DNA of 64,000 nucleotides from Jacaranda mimosifolia (Eukaryota; Streptophyta; Magnoliopsida; Lamiales; Bignoniaceae). The notes under the pieces were generated by a model. That model did not search any database. It saw only the letters and a program-made list of their open reading frames with translations, and was not told where the DNA came from. Positions 1-12,600 of this stretch are shown piece after piece. Every line of letters begins with the position of its first letter. Position 1 is the stretch's first letter. Both the position numbers and the translations under genes were made by a program. The DNA lies in NCBI GenBank assembly GCA_018894105.1, contig CM032123.1, forward strand, positions 1,365,001-1,429,000, written 5' to 3'.

Positions 1-284
1 TTTCATTTTTATTATTTTTAAAATTTGAAAAGTTAGATGTTGAAAATGAATTTATATTTGGATATATTGTTGAAAAAATAATAATTATATTAGTTTTAGT
101 AGTTTATAGGTAGAGATAAATGAAAATAATAAAATAGAGAGAAAACACATATATTATTGAAAAATATATTTTGAAAATGAAAATAAAAATAATGTTTGGT
201 GAAAATATATAAAAAATAATGAGTTTTATTTTTAAAATAGTAAAATATACGAAAATGAAGTGTAGAAATGAAACCAAATTGCCC
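1..284. mobile_element. Tourist-like MITE, truncated by window edge
   Basis: The right end reads AAACCAAATTGCCC, a degenerate form of the AAACCAAACNGCCC terminus seen in full copies at 34401-34708 and 52081-52446. The interior is the same AT-rich sequence in opposite orientation, including the ATAATTATATT stretch and the GATAAATGAAAATAATAAAATA stretch in part. The left end lies outside the window. No transposase is encoded, as expected of a MITE. Confidence 0.6.
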
Positions 285-397
285 TTTATGTTAAACTTTA
301 ACATTGATTCTTATTATTTATTTATTTGATTTTCTTTATACTTGATTTGAGTGAATTAGTATTTAAAAATGAGCTTGTTATTGGGTGGGGGGAGGGG

Positions 398-789
398 GAT
401 GCAAATAAGTCGATCTGGCTCATGAGTTAGTTCGATTGCAGTTTAAACTCTTTTGATCTTTGAATCGAGTTAAATTGAGTTTTGAGTTTTTTGTATTTAA
501 GCTCAATGCTCACGAGTTCGTATATAATCAAATATTATTTTTATTTTATTAATAAATACATATTATATTATTATTTTTTTGTTTTGCTCTCAAATTCACA
601 ATTATTTATAATTAATTTGATAATTTGATCATTATCAAGTTAAATTTGGGTTTTTATCGAATTGAGTTCGAGTTTAAAATTTTAAATTTATCGAGTTCAA
701 GTTTGAACTTAATATATATATTTTGAATTGATGTTCAAATTCAAAAAAAATTCATAAATTCGACTTGGCTTGATTCAATTACACTCCTA
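398..789. mobile_element. Non-autonomous DNA element rich in GAGTTCGAGTTT
   Basis: The stretch is dense in GAGTTCGAGTTT and TTTGAACTT words on both strands. Its left edge (GATGCAAATAAGTCG) resembles the inverse of the right edge of a second copy at 41185-41553, and its right edge (ATTACACTC) matches the inverse of that copy's left edge GAGTGCAATCGAGTC. It has no coding capacity. No target-site duplication was found, so the superfamily is uncertain; hAT-like elements of this style are common in plants. Confidence 0.5.
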
Positions 790-1024
790 TTAGAATCGCC
801 ATTGTAAAAGTATTAATTATTCATCACAATTTGATAAAAGTGTTGCTTAGATTGAAATATTTGTTGCAAACAATTTATAAACTATCATTACCGGCAATTA
901 TTATAACTCTAAATAAATTCAAAATAAGTGATTTTTAAAAGAATGCCAAAATCAGTTGAATAATTAATTCTGCTTATGCAAGACACTATGAACATTTTTC
1001 CATGAATTCCCACTCACACTCTGT

Positions 1025-1860
1025 GAAATACCAAGCTCACCCTTCAACATCCACAAAACTCCACTCTCGATATCTGCAAATACCACCTCCGAACATGGGC
1101 AAATAGAGAACTCGGAAAACACGATAAATACCACGATTTCGCCATAGTCGAAGGACCCATTAGCTCAAAATCACAACAAATGAAGCGAACAGTGAGATGG
1201 GATTTCTGTGGGGGTGGTTGCCCCTCTCTGTTCGCCGATGAATTCCGCCGATTTCTGGCGCAATTAAACCAACAGCCCTTCATTTTTTTCTGTGGAAATT
1301 AAGTACTATATGTCTCTGAAAACATCTTGTTGCCCGTTTGGTTTTATTTTCATTCTCATTTTCATTTTCACAATCCCCTTTATTGGGTGAACTGCGAATA
1401 TGGCTTGCAAGTACGCTCTATTCCTTGATCTGTTGTTGTCTTTGCAAGAGGCTGTGACGATGGGTATTTTCTGGGTGAGCTAATGGGTCGGGCATTTGGG
1501 AATACTCGACCCGTATCTTGGCAGGGCGATCCGGATGGCACGTGGGTTGTCACGTGCAACCGCTGATCTGCAGCCATGGCGTGGTTGATTTCCCCTCGCC
1601 TGATGTTTCTGTAAACAGATCTGAGCCTCAAAACTGGAATTGTTTTTTATTTATTTTCCTTTTTCTTTTGTGCTTTTTCATGGTTTTGATGAATAAATTT
1701 TCTTTTTTTTTTTTGTTAAAGGATAAATGGATTTTTTTCTTTTTTTTTGTTTTTATTTTTACGGTTAGTGTGATAATTTTTAGGGCCCATGATAGGCCCC
1801 CACTTTTAGTAAAATGGGCTTTTTGAGGCCCTTAAAGCCCATTCAATCTCAACCTAAAGT
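1025..1860. other. GC-richer island, gene remnant or lost promoter
   Basis: Base composition is clearly higher in GC than on either side. Both strands have short open frames (about 1044-1283 and 1380-1631 on minus, and an open plus frame over about 1025-1300), but none matches a family I recognise. Two G-boxes (CACGTG at 1539-1544 and 1551-1556) lie 6 bp apart. Site II-like words (GGGCCCAT, ATGGGCTTT, AAAGCCCATT) lie at about 1780-1845. A short MITE end (GCCCGTTTGGTTTTATTTTC) interrupts it at about 1333-1378. It may be a disrupted gene start or a detached promoter. Confidence 0.35.
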
Positions 1861-1919
1861 CCATAGGCTGATAGGAGTAAAGTAGACGGATCAGAAAAAA
1901 TCAACACAATGTCAAACTT

Positions 1920-2596
1920 AGGGCTATCAATAGATTGAATTTTAATGCGAATTTGATTCGAATTTTAGGATTTTTATCTGATTAAAATATTTGATATATC
2001 AAATTCAATTATAAATATTCGTAATGCGATGAGTGGTTCGGATATGAAATTAAGCAATTCAATCCATTAAATATTCAAATTCAAATTTTAATATTTTTTA
2101 TTAAATTAATATTTTTATATATAATATTAATAAAAATTTTAAAATAAAATTTATATATTATATTGATATAATATCTATATTAACACTTATATCATACTAT
2201 TAATATTGAATCTTTAAATAAAAGGAATATTAATAAAATGTCAAATATAATAACATATAATAGTTTATTTATACATTAATATAATGCGAAATAGGAATTT
2301 AATATTTAAATATTTAATTTTTGGATTAATATATAATAAAAAAGTTATAAAAAATTAAAATATGACGTATTTACTTTATAAATATAATATTTTTATGAAA
2401 TTCAAAAAGGAAAAAAAAAAAAAAAGAAAAAAATAAATTCGGTGGGATTTTTCAAGCGAATTTCGGATATCCGTCGGATTTGAATATGGTACTGACTAAC
2501 AAATATCCTATCGAATTTTGGGTTGGATTCGGATATGAATTTGGATAATTGGATTCAAATTCTGATATGGCAGATCCGATCTGTTGATAGCCATAA
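1920..2596. mobile_element. hAT-like non-autonomous element with 8-bp TSD
   Basis: The ends are inverted repeats: AGGGCTATCAA at the left and TTGATAGCCAT at the right. They are flanked by identical 8-bp direct repeats TCAAACTT (1912-1919 and 2597-2604), the target-site length expected of hAT transposons. The interior is AT-rich with many GAATTTGGATT words and encodes no transposase. A longer relative lies at 39524-40425. Confidence 0.75.
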
Positions 2597-2604
2597 TCAA
2601 ACTT

Positions 2605-3330
2605 TTTTATTTTCGAAAAAATGAAGTACAAAATTAATTCAAACTAGCAATTGGTGTACACTTAATGCGTGTGCATTTAAATATTGTAACTCGGTCGATG
2701 GATGATATTTTTACTTAGATATGAAACTCTATGTAATTTCTTTCTTCGACTATCCTTTTCTCATAAAGAAAAAGTGAAGAGTATGACGATGGTAGTAGGA
2801 GGATAATAGTGGAAAAGAGTAATTGATAGTTCTTTATATATTTATGAGAGTTTAAAATAAAATTTAAAGATTTTTTAGTCATATAACTCAAAAATATATT
2901 CACCAAAACCCCCAAATTTTATTAGTAGTATAAATCTAATAATATACTAAAAGCATATTATACAAACGAGCACATTCAATCCGCTAAGAAATAGGCTAAA
3001 CTTGCTACACTTCATTATAATTGTATAATTGTCAAGATATTTTTCACTAAGACAAATTTGAACACATAAAATAAAAAGTTAATTGCAGTTACCTCCAACT
3101 TATAGCCTCATTTGCACATTGCTTTCAATCATTGTTGATATACAATTTTATTATTTAAACTAATTAAAATGTTTTGAGATACCGTATTTATTTATTTTTG
3201 ATGGAATCTAACAAATAAGCATTGAGCATGTGGACTGAATAGAATGAAATATTCTAATTGGATTCCATTGAAAATGAGCAAATGTGACTATAGGTTGGGG
3301 TGATTGTAATTAATCTTAAAATAAAATAAT
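2605..3330. other. AT-rich intergenic, no gene seen
   Basis: This is the spacer between the hAT-like element and the PTAC6 promoter. One short minus-strand open frame (2715-2915) has no recognisable features and is judged random. Confidence 0.6.
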
Positions 3331-3338
3331 CCCCTGGA

Positions 3339-3346
3339 TGACGTGG
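3339..3346. promoter_or_regulatory. ACGT-core bZIP-type site upstream of PTAC6
   Basis: TGACGTGG lies about 150 bp upstream of the PTAC6 start codon. Hybrid C/G-box ACGT elements of this kind are bound by bZIP factors such as HY5, which would suit a gene needed for plastid greening. The motif is seen directly; its use is inferred. Confidence 0.4.
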
Positions 3347-3494
3347 CATGCTCTAATGGTTACCAAACGAGAGTAGCACCTTTTTTGGTCTCTTGAATCG
3401 CAGCGTAACAAAACTCAAATATCTAATCCTATTTGCTTCCCCCTCTGCCCGACGGGAAGTAAGCTCAACTTCCATCGCCACCCTCCACTCCACT

Positions 3495-6400
3495 ATGAAC
3501 GCCGCTACTCTCCTCTTCGCACCCCTCTTTCCAATAAAGGCTCCCAAAGCGCGCCCAATTTCACTTCCAAAGCTCAACATTCCCGGGTCTTTGAACACCA
3601 CCCTGCCCATAGCTTCCAGACCGGACTTCCGGGCATGGGCCGACGACGGAGATGCAGATGGAGGAGGACCGGATGAGTATGACATGGACGAAGATGAGGT
3701 GGAGGAGGTCGACAATAAGAAGGATTTTGACGTCGATTATGACACCGCAGCTGCCTTGGCTGCTGCCGCCGCCGGCCATGGCGAAGAAGATGACATTGCC
3801 ATGGTGCATAGCAAGAGTTTCGTGTTCACTCAGGGTTGGGACTCCGAGAAAATAGTGGATTATCGGATAAATGAAGACGAGTTTCATAAGATTTGTCTTT
3901 TGGACTGTGATTTTTTCATTCGGAAGCCGCCTGATCCGGATAATGACGTGTACGATTTTCGGGAGGTAGGCATTTACGTTGCTTTACACTGTGCTTTGTT
4001 ATCTGTAGCTTGAGTTATATGCATCCGTGTGTAATCGTGAAGGAAATTCTCCACATGAAAGCATTTTGTGTGTTTTGGGTTTTGCATGCATTTTGATGTT
4101 GTACCTTGTGCTAACTGGTTTTCTTCTTCGTGTGTGATATTAGGGAGATAAATGGTTCAGAATGCTATGCAAATTGCTTAATTGGTTGTATCTTGATTAT
4201 ATCTGCATACTTGTATGAAGGTGGGGTATAATTAAGCAAGTTGATGATTGTCACAACTTAATTTTGTCATTGGCACAAATTATTTGCCGCAAACATGCTA
4301 ACTGATATGCTTGGTGCAAATTTTCGTCGATTTGGAAACTTGATTATACAGCTGCACCAAACAACCTACTGATGTTTATGTTGCTCAACTTTCTCATAAT
4401 CAATTCGAATGACCAGACTCTAATAATTAATATTAACAAACGCACAAATTATTGTGATGTTGTGTTTTTTATCTTTTATGTTTATCATGTCGATGAATTA
4501 GGTTTCATTTTTGGTTTTTGCTGTAGATGTACGTCACACCTCCAGATACAGATATATATGCAATTCCAAAGGTTCTTGCTCCAATGCCTCAAAAGGTATT
4601 CTTTCTGTTTCTGGTGATGGTTTACAATTTCATCTCTTAATTAAGAATTAAGCATTTGAATACATGTATAGCTGCATATTGAAGTTTTCCTAGATGTTGT
4701 CATTATTGACATTCCACACATTCATGGTAACTTACTTGTTTATTTGCACATTTTAACTGAAATCTGTTGAAATGGCAGTATATTCGATGTGCGCAGAGTG
4801 AATATGGGTCCTACAATGTGACAGAGCCACCAATTGATGCGCCTAGAGATCCCATGTATAAATCTGAGAGGGAGGTCCTGAAGGTCTGACAAGGCATCTG
4901 ATGCTTGCTTTGTGTAGTTTATTTCATAAAGAATCATATTGAGGAATTGATTAAAATTTCAATATCATTGCCATGTATGAAAAAGCTCAGTTTTCAGAAA
5001 GATTGTTTTTGCAATGATGTTCCTGGAAGGAAATCTATATGCAATTTGGAGAGGTCAAAAGGGGAACTGCTTATGGGGTTTGGATGGTATCTAAATCCTA
5101 GCATTATGTTAATATCTTTGACATTTTGACTTCTCAAATTAATATGCGATGCAGCCTTCTTCTCAAACTAGTAGTCTGAATTTGCACAATTATGTGAACA
5201 TTGTGCTTAGGCTGTGGATAAACATTGTGAAATGCTGGATCTTAATATGAAGGAGGCTAGGACCTGTAATGGTCATAACGAAAGGTTTCCTCGCATGATT
5301 CATACATATATATGTGTTTCTCATGCATTTTTGTTCAAAAACTTTATTAAGAATGTGTTGATTTGAGGGCTCTTTTTGTCTGAAAATGAAAAAAATAAAA
5401 AAAATAGTCCTGGGCTAACATGGTATTCTTGGCGTAATGAGCTAATGTCGTTTTTGTTGCAGGTTTTCCTAACAAAACACTACAGGAACCGTCGATTGGG
5501 TGATCCAGAATTTGCACTGGACTTTGAGGAGATCTATGTTATAGATTCGAAAACAAAATCAATCGCAAGGGCAAAAGTTGTGGTAGGCAAATTTCCATCA
5601 TCTATTTGCCCTTTTTCGCTTTCTGAAATAAAATATTGTTAGAACAAGTACTTAAAATCCTCTGAATTTGCAGTTGCATCTGCATTGTGGCTTTTCTCCT
5701 CTTTTTTGTAGTAATTGAAAGGCATAAAAAATACAGAAGATGAGGCCTTTCTCTCTTTAGTTTTAGTTTCTCACACCCCCCCCCTCCCCAACACCTCTTT
5801 TTATTTCTCCCCTTTTTCCTCTGATCTCTCTTCAATTGTTTACATTTGATAATAGAGTGTTTGAGGACTTGAAAACTCAACTACCTTGCTAGATTCTACT
5901 GCTCCTTAAGATTTTGTACTTGTTTATAAGTCTGATATTCATCTTGCAGAGTGTGTACTCAATATTTAATAATATATGCCTATTGCAGATATATTGAGGT
6001 GCAAGTTTGTGCTATAATTTTCTTGGTCTAAGATCCTCTGGGTATCAGAAGTTCATGCGTGCCCGTAGACTTGGAAAAGTTGGATTGCTAACTTATCCTT
6101 AATTTCCTTTCCGAAAATAATTTTTGCTTGCTTTTAATGTTGCCAATAGCTTGATGAGCAGGCATTAATTTTCACATCATGTGGGGTTTATGTAAAAACT
6201 TAGGAAAAGTGGATACGCAAGGAAAAAGCCTCTCTGTTCTAGAATTTTCCATAATTGGATTAGTATGCTGGCGAGAATTCTCAAAACTGTGGTTTGAGCA
6301 ATGGCCACAGCTAGAGTATTCCAGACTTACAGAAGCTGCTTGAAGCAAGATATTCCCTTATTGAGTCGTTTAATCACCATTCCTTGGCATCTGATATCCA

Positions 6401-6802
6401 TAACTGCTTTATGTTATGCCTCCATGGCCTTCCACCTTCATCAATATATGCTAGTGTTATTATCCATGTCGCTCTTCTATGTACTTGACATATTATCATT
6501 CATTCCTCTCTGCAGGTGGCAGTTCCTGAAGGAAGAAACCGAGATAGAAAGAATGATTTGCTGGTTGTTCGTGATAACGGGAATTCCTTCAAAATAATCC
6601 CCTCGGTGATTATTCAAAAATAACTTGTTGCTTTTTCTTGATCTTGTCTGCTTCCCAGGATTCATTGCTGTTTATCTTTCTGTAGGGCGAAAGAGATGAC
6701 CCAACCACAGTAATAGAGAAGGAAGAGTGGAATAAAACTAGGGAAGACATGGAAAAACATCTCAGAAAGCTTCGGGACTTCAGTGTTTCAAATTGGTTTT
6801 AG
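3495..6802 (+). CDS. PTAC6: PTAC6/PAP8, plastid RNA polymerase-associated protein
   Basis: Six exons join without frame break: 3495-3965, 4527-4595, 4779-4883, 5463-5582, 6516-6605 and 6686-6802, giving 323 aa; the Arabidopsis protein (AT1G21600) is of similar length. All introns are GT-AG. The start at 3495 (MNAATLLFAPLF) gives a hydroxylated, basic transit-like N-terminus; the frame is also open from 3393, which would add 34 residues. Residues 50-80 are strongly acidic (DEYDMDEDEVEEVD), followed by an alanine run. The C-terminus ends LRDFSVSNWF. In Arabidopsis this protein is one of the PEP-associated proteins needed for transcription of plastid genes and chloroplast development. An AATAAA at 7153-7158 may serve polyadenylation. 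I recognise the family from overall sequence; alignment would settle residue detail. Confidence 0.9.
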
Positions 6803-7152
6803 TCACATAGTGCTTGAAATTAGTATTACTGAAGTTACTTCTGAAAGAGATGCTGAATGACAGATGAATGGCACCCCATTCATCCTTTTCTGAATACCAG
6901 CTGGTTTTTTGGTATTATATGCATTGTAGAATGCCGCATGCTGATGGAATATTGGTAAATGCTCTCACGCTGACTGCTCCCACTAATCTTCTTCTCGAGA
7001 AACCACTTCTTCTGATTTGTTCAGGCCAAACAGGAAGAGCAGAGATGTTGGCAGGGAAGAAAGTAATGGCAGTAGTAATAGAAATACAAGGATGAGTCTT
7101 GTGACAAAGGACCCTTGTTTGGTACATTGTGTTGAGTTGTAGTATTGTTCTT

Positions 7153-7158
7153 AATAAA
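7153..7158 (+). terminator. Putative poly(A) signal of PTAC6
   Basis: Canonical AATAAA about 350 bp after the PTAC6 stop codon, in a T-rich context. This is inferred from position only. Confidence 0.35.
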
Positions 7159-7199
7159 ACCTGCTGATGTTTCATGCATCTTAGACTTGGCAAGTAAAT

Positions 7200-8040
7200 A
7201 TTTTTTTCCCTTTTTTATTTTTTAATTTACATGCGTGCACATACATTTAGAATTTGTTAGGTTCGAATCCCAACCTATTGGGTCAATTGATGGCTCGACT
7301 TGATTTTAGAGATAGCGAGTGAGTTAAATGTTTTGCTACGATATTATTTTCCTCCAAAAACTCGATGGAAGCTTGGATGGACTAATGGATCAAATTTAAA
7401 TAGAACTATAGTGACTATCTCACCCTTCAATTTTTTTTTTCTTTTTTGAGAGAATATTACAAATTATCATTTCAATAAGTTAATAGTATTTTATTATCAA
7501 ATTAAATAAATTGAAGAACAATCTTTATAGATGAATATAAGGTGTACAAAGAAATTTAATCAGGTACAAAGGAATTTATTCGGGTTCAAACTGGATACAT
7601 ATCATATAATAAGAGAGACTGACACCATTGAATTGCAAGCAACTGACCTTTCAATTAATATTTTTTAAATAGAATAATTTTATATTAAATGCGTGACACC
7701 AATAAATTTTTCATTTTTAAGGATCGGTCCAAAAGCTTATTTTATTTAGAAGATTAAAGTTTAAAATTTAAAGTATGATATTCTCAAAATTTATCTATAA
7801 TTTGTACGAGATTTGGAACATGAATCTCAAGTGAAGATGTGTGTTCAAATAAATAATTTTCATTTTGTTTGAATGATTTACTCATTTATCTTATTAAAAA
7901 AAAGGGGGGAAATCAACAAAAATAACTTTCAATGCCAAAAGTAAAAGAAAAAATAAAAATCATAAACTCGTGAAATCTCCATAATGCCCCTCGACGCGCT
8001 ACGCGTCAAAGACCCAGAACCCGCGCACTAAACAGCTTGT
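7200..8040. other. AT-rich intergenic spacer between PTAC6 and ASHH2
   Basis: I see no gene here. A T-loop-like GGTTCGAATCC at about 7261-7271 suggests a decayed tRNA-derived SINE, but no matching box A was found. GC content rises from about 7980 towards the ASHH2 leader. Confidence 0.5.
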
Positions 8041-8099
8041 ACTTTATTCTACCCAAGTTGTACCCATACTGTGTGTGCGCGTCAACGACTCAACAGGAT

Positions 8100-8337
8100 A
8101 GGTAGAAACTCTACCACTTTCGGTCGTAGACTATTCTCATTTTTCCTCTCACTATTTTCTTTCTCCCCCTAACCGTTTGCTTACACCTCCAAGCAATTCC
8201 TTTCTCCCACAAAACACACACACACGCACAGGCGGAATATATACATACAGGCGTTGTATCTATATATATGTATATATGTTTGTTTTGATAATCGAATAAA
8301 TAATTCATCGGTTAATCTTCAGTGCGTTTATTGATCG
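8100..8337 (+). promoter_or_regulatory. Likely ASHH2 5' leader (non-coding exon)
   Basis: A pyrimidine-rich leader (CTCTCACTATTTTCTTTCTCCC) is followed by a CA repeat and a possible donor at 8338 (G|GTACGG). An acceptor (CCAG at 9635-9638) lies just before the coding ATG at 9662, so a 5' UTR intron of about 1.3 kb is likely. Two short overlapping uORFs start at 8268 and 8276. The transcription start is not known. Confidence 0.45.
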
Positions 8338-8639
8338 GTACGGTCCCTCTTTCTATCTTTCGTGTCTTGTTAACTCTCGTTCTTATGTGTCTGCGTGATT
8401 CAGCATTGGCGTGTTCTGCTATTTAATTAGGGTTTTTGTTTTGCTCGGAGTTGGGGTTTTTAGGCTGTGATTTTATGGGCTCGATCGTTTAGGCTTGAAA
8501 CATGTGTTGGTATCTAACTTCTACCTGCATTGGTGGGCATTTGCTCAATTTGTTTTATTTTTGTTTCTGTTTTCAATCTATACCGGCATGCATATATTCA
8601 TGATAACTAACAGTGTATATATATGTTTCTGTCTGTCTG

Positions 8640-9067
8640 TTTGTAGCTTTTCCAGCGCGCCCACGTGCATTCAAGCACGTGGCCGAGGGATTTCTAAAGT
8701 GGCTAGTTAAATTTGTTTCATTCTAGTTATTGAAACATTTCATTAATTAATGCTATGTGCTTATGCCTGCGTGTTTGTAGTTTTCCGTGGGGGTGCAGGC
8801 GTACAAGCACATCAGGGAGAGATTTTGAAGTGGCTAGTTAATTTTGTTTCATTCTAGTTATTCAAAGATACATAACTTAATGCTATGTGTTTATGCCTGC
8901 ATGTTTGTAGTTTGCTGCGGGTGCACAAGCACATGGCAGAGAGATTTTTGAAGCGGCTAGTTAATTTTGTTCATTCTAGTTACGGAAAGATTTCATAAAA
9001 TAATGCCATGTGTTTATGTGGACTTACACGTATTTGGAGAGAGTTTCCGAGGGGTTAGTTAATTTTA
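8640..9067 (+). repeat. Diverged about 130-bp tandem repeat in ASHH2 leader intron
   Basis: Successive copies start with TTTGTAG at 8640, 8774 and 8904, with a partial fourth from about 9021. Each carries the shared words GGCTAGTTAATTTTGTTTCATTCTAG (in part) and AATGCTATGTGTTTATGCCTGC (in part). The first copy holds two G-boxes (8662-8667 and 8676-8681) arranged as an inverted repeat; the later copies have CACAT in place of the second G-box. Confidence 0.75.
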
Positions 9068-9661
9068 TTTTATTTTATTTTTTGAAATATTCAAAAAATA
9101 AAATGATTTGAATTGTCAGCCAAGTTTCTTAAAAAATATACGACATTCAATTCGGTTAATGGAACTTTGAAGCAACGGATAATCAGATTTTATTGATATC
9201 TAACTGTTTTTTTTCCATGTTTGGTATTTCCTATTTTTCCTGAGCTTATTTACTTTCTTGATAAAGTTGCTAGATAAAGTTCTGGATGATTGCATGCTCA
9301 TTTTTCTTTTTCCCTCCAGAGAACTACGTAAAATTTTAGAATTGTGCTTGAAAAATGTTGCCATAGTAAATAGCATGTTAAAGCTGGTTAATATCACTAA
9401 GCTACAGTGTTACAGGGTTACATGTATTGAATTTAGTGTGCTTGTACAGGTTTTTGTATTGCAGTGCTTTTTTTACCATCTTGGAGTTTTATTTTTTTCA
9501 ATTTTTTGTGCATATTATAAGGTATATCTGCTGTGAATCTAGGGAAAGGAGCATTTCTATTGGTTATGCAAATCTAGCGAAAGAAGCATTTATATGGGTT
9601 GCATAATTATTGGTGCTGAGGTTTCTCTTCATATCCAGTGAATCTCAGTAAACTGGGTAAT

Positions 9662-12600
9662 ATGTTTACTGAGACATGCTTTGGTGAAATTGCTGATGGA
9701 ATCAAGGAAGAGTCATCTGTGATTGATCTTGATTATGGAATCGGAAAGTTATATGTTTCTCCAGTACCATATGAATCCTCTTGTATGAGAGCTGATGAAT
9801 CATCTGCGACAATGGTCTCATCAGATGTTTCAACTGCTGATGTTCTTCTTTCAGCTTTTGATTCCGTTGGCTTTACCGAGCGTCTCGAGCAGAGGAAGGA
9901 CATAGCAAAAAACATCGTTAAAACTGATGATGTTGGTTCCATTTGTGAATCTGACCCTGCTGGATGGAAAAATGATGAGGAAAAAGATGCTGGTAAATTT
10001 GATTCCTCTTACTTTGTCAGTAATGCCGAATCATCTTTACATGAGGGTGGTGAAGCTGAGGTTGTGGGTGAAATTGACAAAATCCACAAACCAAATCATC
10101 CTCTAATTGTGTACACATCTTCTCGTGGGAAGAGTGTTCGCAATACCAGTACAAGATTGAATCAGAACAATGAGAAACCATCAAGAAATTGTAGGAGGAT
10201 CAATACAAAAAATCCAGTATTAGATATAAATTCCTTGCAAATTTCAAGAAGAAGAAGAAGTTTATGCTCCAAGCCTGCTCGAGCTTCTGTGTGGGGAACT
10301 CTGGGGAATATTTTACCAGGTTTTGAAGAATGCACTGGGCTTGACCTGAATTTAAGTAATGAAAGAAAACCGAGAAGAGTAAGAGGTGGTCAAGGGAAAA
10401 GGAATGCTAGCAGGGACCCAACAAGTCGAAAATCAGTCAGGAAAAGCTGCACTCCAACTGGTCAAATCTCTTTGAAGATTAAAATTGGCAATCAAAGCTG
10501 TGGCATGGTTAGTATTACTGAAAATTTTAATGGATCAGGGAAAACCATTTGTGGTTTATCTGACATTATGGAAAGCAGGCATGGGGAAAAATTGCCTGGA
10601 GATATCGTATTGCCACATGAAAGAAATTTAGAGAAGGTGATGCCTTCTGATGCTTCTGTTTTGGGCTCTCATGTTGATGGTAGGGGCAGTGTTGAAAATT
10701 CACCCTTCAGTACCTCAAGTGATATCAATCAAATTATCAGCCATGAGGAGAGAGATAATTTGAGAGCCTCCAATGAAAACAGGTGTCCAGATCCTGGAAC
10801 GTCTCCTGATTCAGAAGTTATAAACTCTGTTCCTGATTCTCTACTCTTTGAAAAAGGTTCAGAAAACATGCAAGGTAGTCCAATAATGCCATTGGAAAGA
10901 ACCCAGGAATGCTTTACAAACTCTGTTCCTGATTTTTCTTTTGGGGATGTTTCACATTTGAGTTTACCGCAAATGAAATCCAAGAAAGGAAAGATGAAAG
11001 AACAACAATATCAGTTAGGCAATTGTGATGTGGGAAGCAAGCAAACTGGTGTAGAAACCACAAATAATGCTAAAGAACCTGCCGGACTGGGACCAGGGCT
11101 GAAAGTAGTTGATGTTTCTTATTGTAATGATGCCTTCACAGTTGCAACTGCAAAACCATATTCAAATACATATAGCAGGAGCATCACATCAGAAGTTCAT
11201 GATGGTGCTGAAGGGAGTCCTTCTTCCGGGGTTGCTGTAATTGAGTCCTCAAACTCAGAGGCTGCTGAGACATTGATTCATTGTTCCGATGGGCGAAAAT
11301 TCCCTAAATGCTCTACAGCAAAGGGGGGGCACAAGAGCAGGTCTGGAATCTTGGATTTGCCCAGAAAGAAAGATAAAGTCTCCAGAAAGAAGGGGCATAA
11401 AAATTGTTTAGTCGGTAAGCATCAAATTGATGAGAAGGATGATGCTAGTGGTGTGCTTAGTGGAGTGGAAAGCCATCTGGTTGCAGGTACCAGTTTAAGT
11501 TTGTATAGATTGATGTATATGTGTGAAGTGCCATCCCAACCCTTATCTCTAAACCCAACTCTCATTTTATTATCTTTTTATTTTTTATTTTTAAAGGAAA
11601 TAAAGCATCATCTGATCTTGGAGAAACTGGAGATGTGATTCAGGGTTCAAGTGGACCTATAAACAGCTTGCAAATTTCATCTGATGGCCTAAGGGATCAA
11701 TATGTCCCACCAAAAAATGCATGGGTGCTTTGTGACAAGTGCCAAAAGTGGCGGAGGATACCGGCTGCACTTGCAGATCAAATTGAAGAAACAAATTGTG
11801 GATGGTACATGTGATTGTTGCAGTTACACTCAGTTCATTAAATGATCATTAATATAACATGCGCATCAAATTTAAGTAGAGACTGCTGTTATCACAGAGT
11901 GTATCACATGTTGGCAGATTATGCCTGTTTTCTGTGCAGGTTTTTGATCTTCTCTGCTTGGTCTGTTGGGTTTGTTTTTGTAAAGTCACGCATTCTTTCC
12001 TTACAACCTAGATTTAGGCCTTTTTTTTTTTTTTTTCCTTCCTTTTGACAACATATTTAGGAAGATGACTTGGATTATCAAAAACATGTCATCCATCTTA
12101 CTATAAATATTCACAGCACCACTGCCTCATTTAGACTCAAATGTATTTTGTTGTAGAGGCAATAGTATCCCACCCATAATCATATGTGAGAAAACCTTGA
12201 TGCGGGTTAAGGTTTAGATTGATTATACTACACCTGGCATCATCTTTGGTCAATTTAAATTCCCTGTCAGGAGTATCATTTGCAGTGTGAATCTTTTATG
12301 ATGTATATTACCATGTTTATTCCATATGTATTGCTTTCCAAGATAGGTATTTTGGGGTGGTTAGAAGTGCCTGGGGTGGGGTTGGGCTATCTGTATAAAA
12401 CATTACAAATTTTCCAAAAGAGTTCTTTTGGAAATTATATTACGAGTCCAAGGATCTCTCTGGACCAGTACAATCGTTTGGGATTTCTGAGATGCCATAG
12501 TTAGCGTTTTTTGTGTAGATATATTTCAAAACATTTTTTAACACCCATTCAACATGATTTGCAAATTTGAGTGGATCACAGAGATTTGTAAGACTTTTAT

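Noticed and set aside
3393..3494. Upstream in-frame extension of PTAC6
   Set aside because: The extra 34 residues lack features of a transit peptide and the ATG at 3495 gives a typical one; the longer form cannot be excluded.
7255..7290. tRNA gene suggested by GGTTCGAATCC
   Set aside because: No acceptor, D or anticodon arms can be built upstream; at best a SINE remnant.
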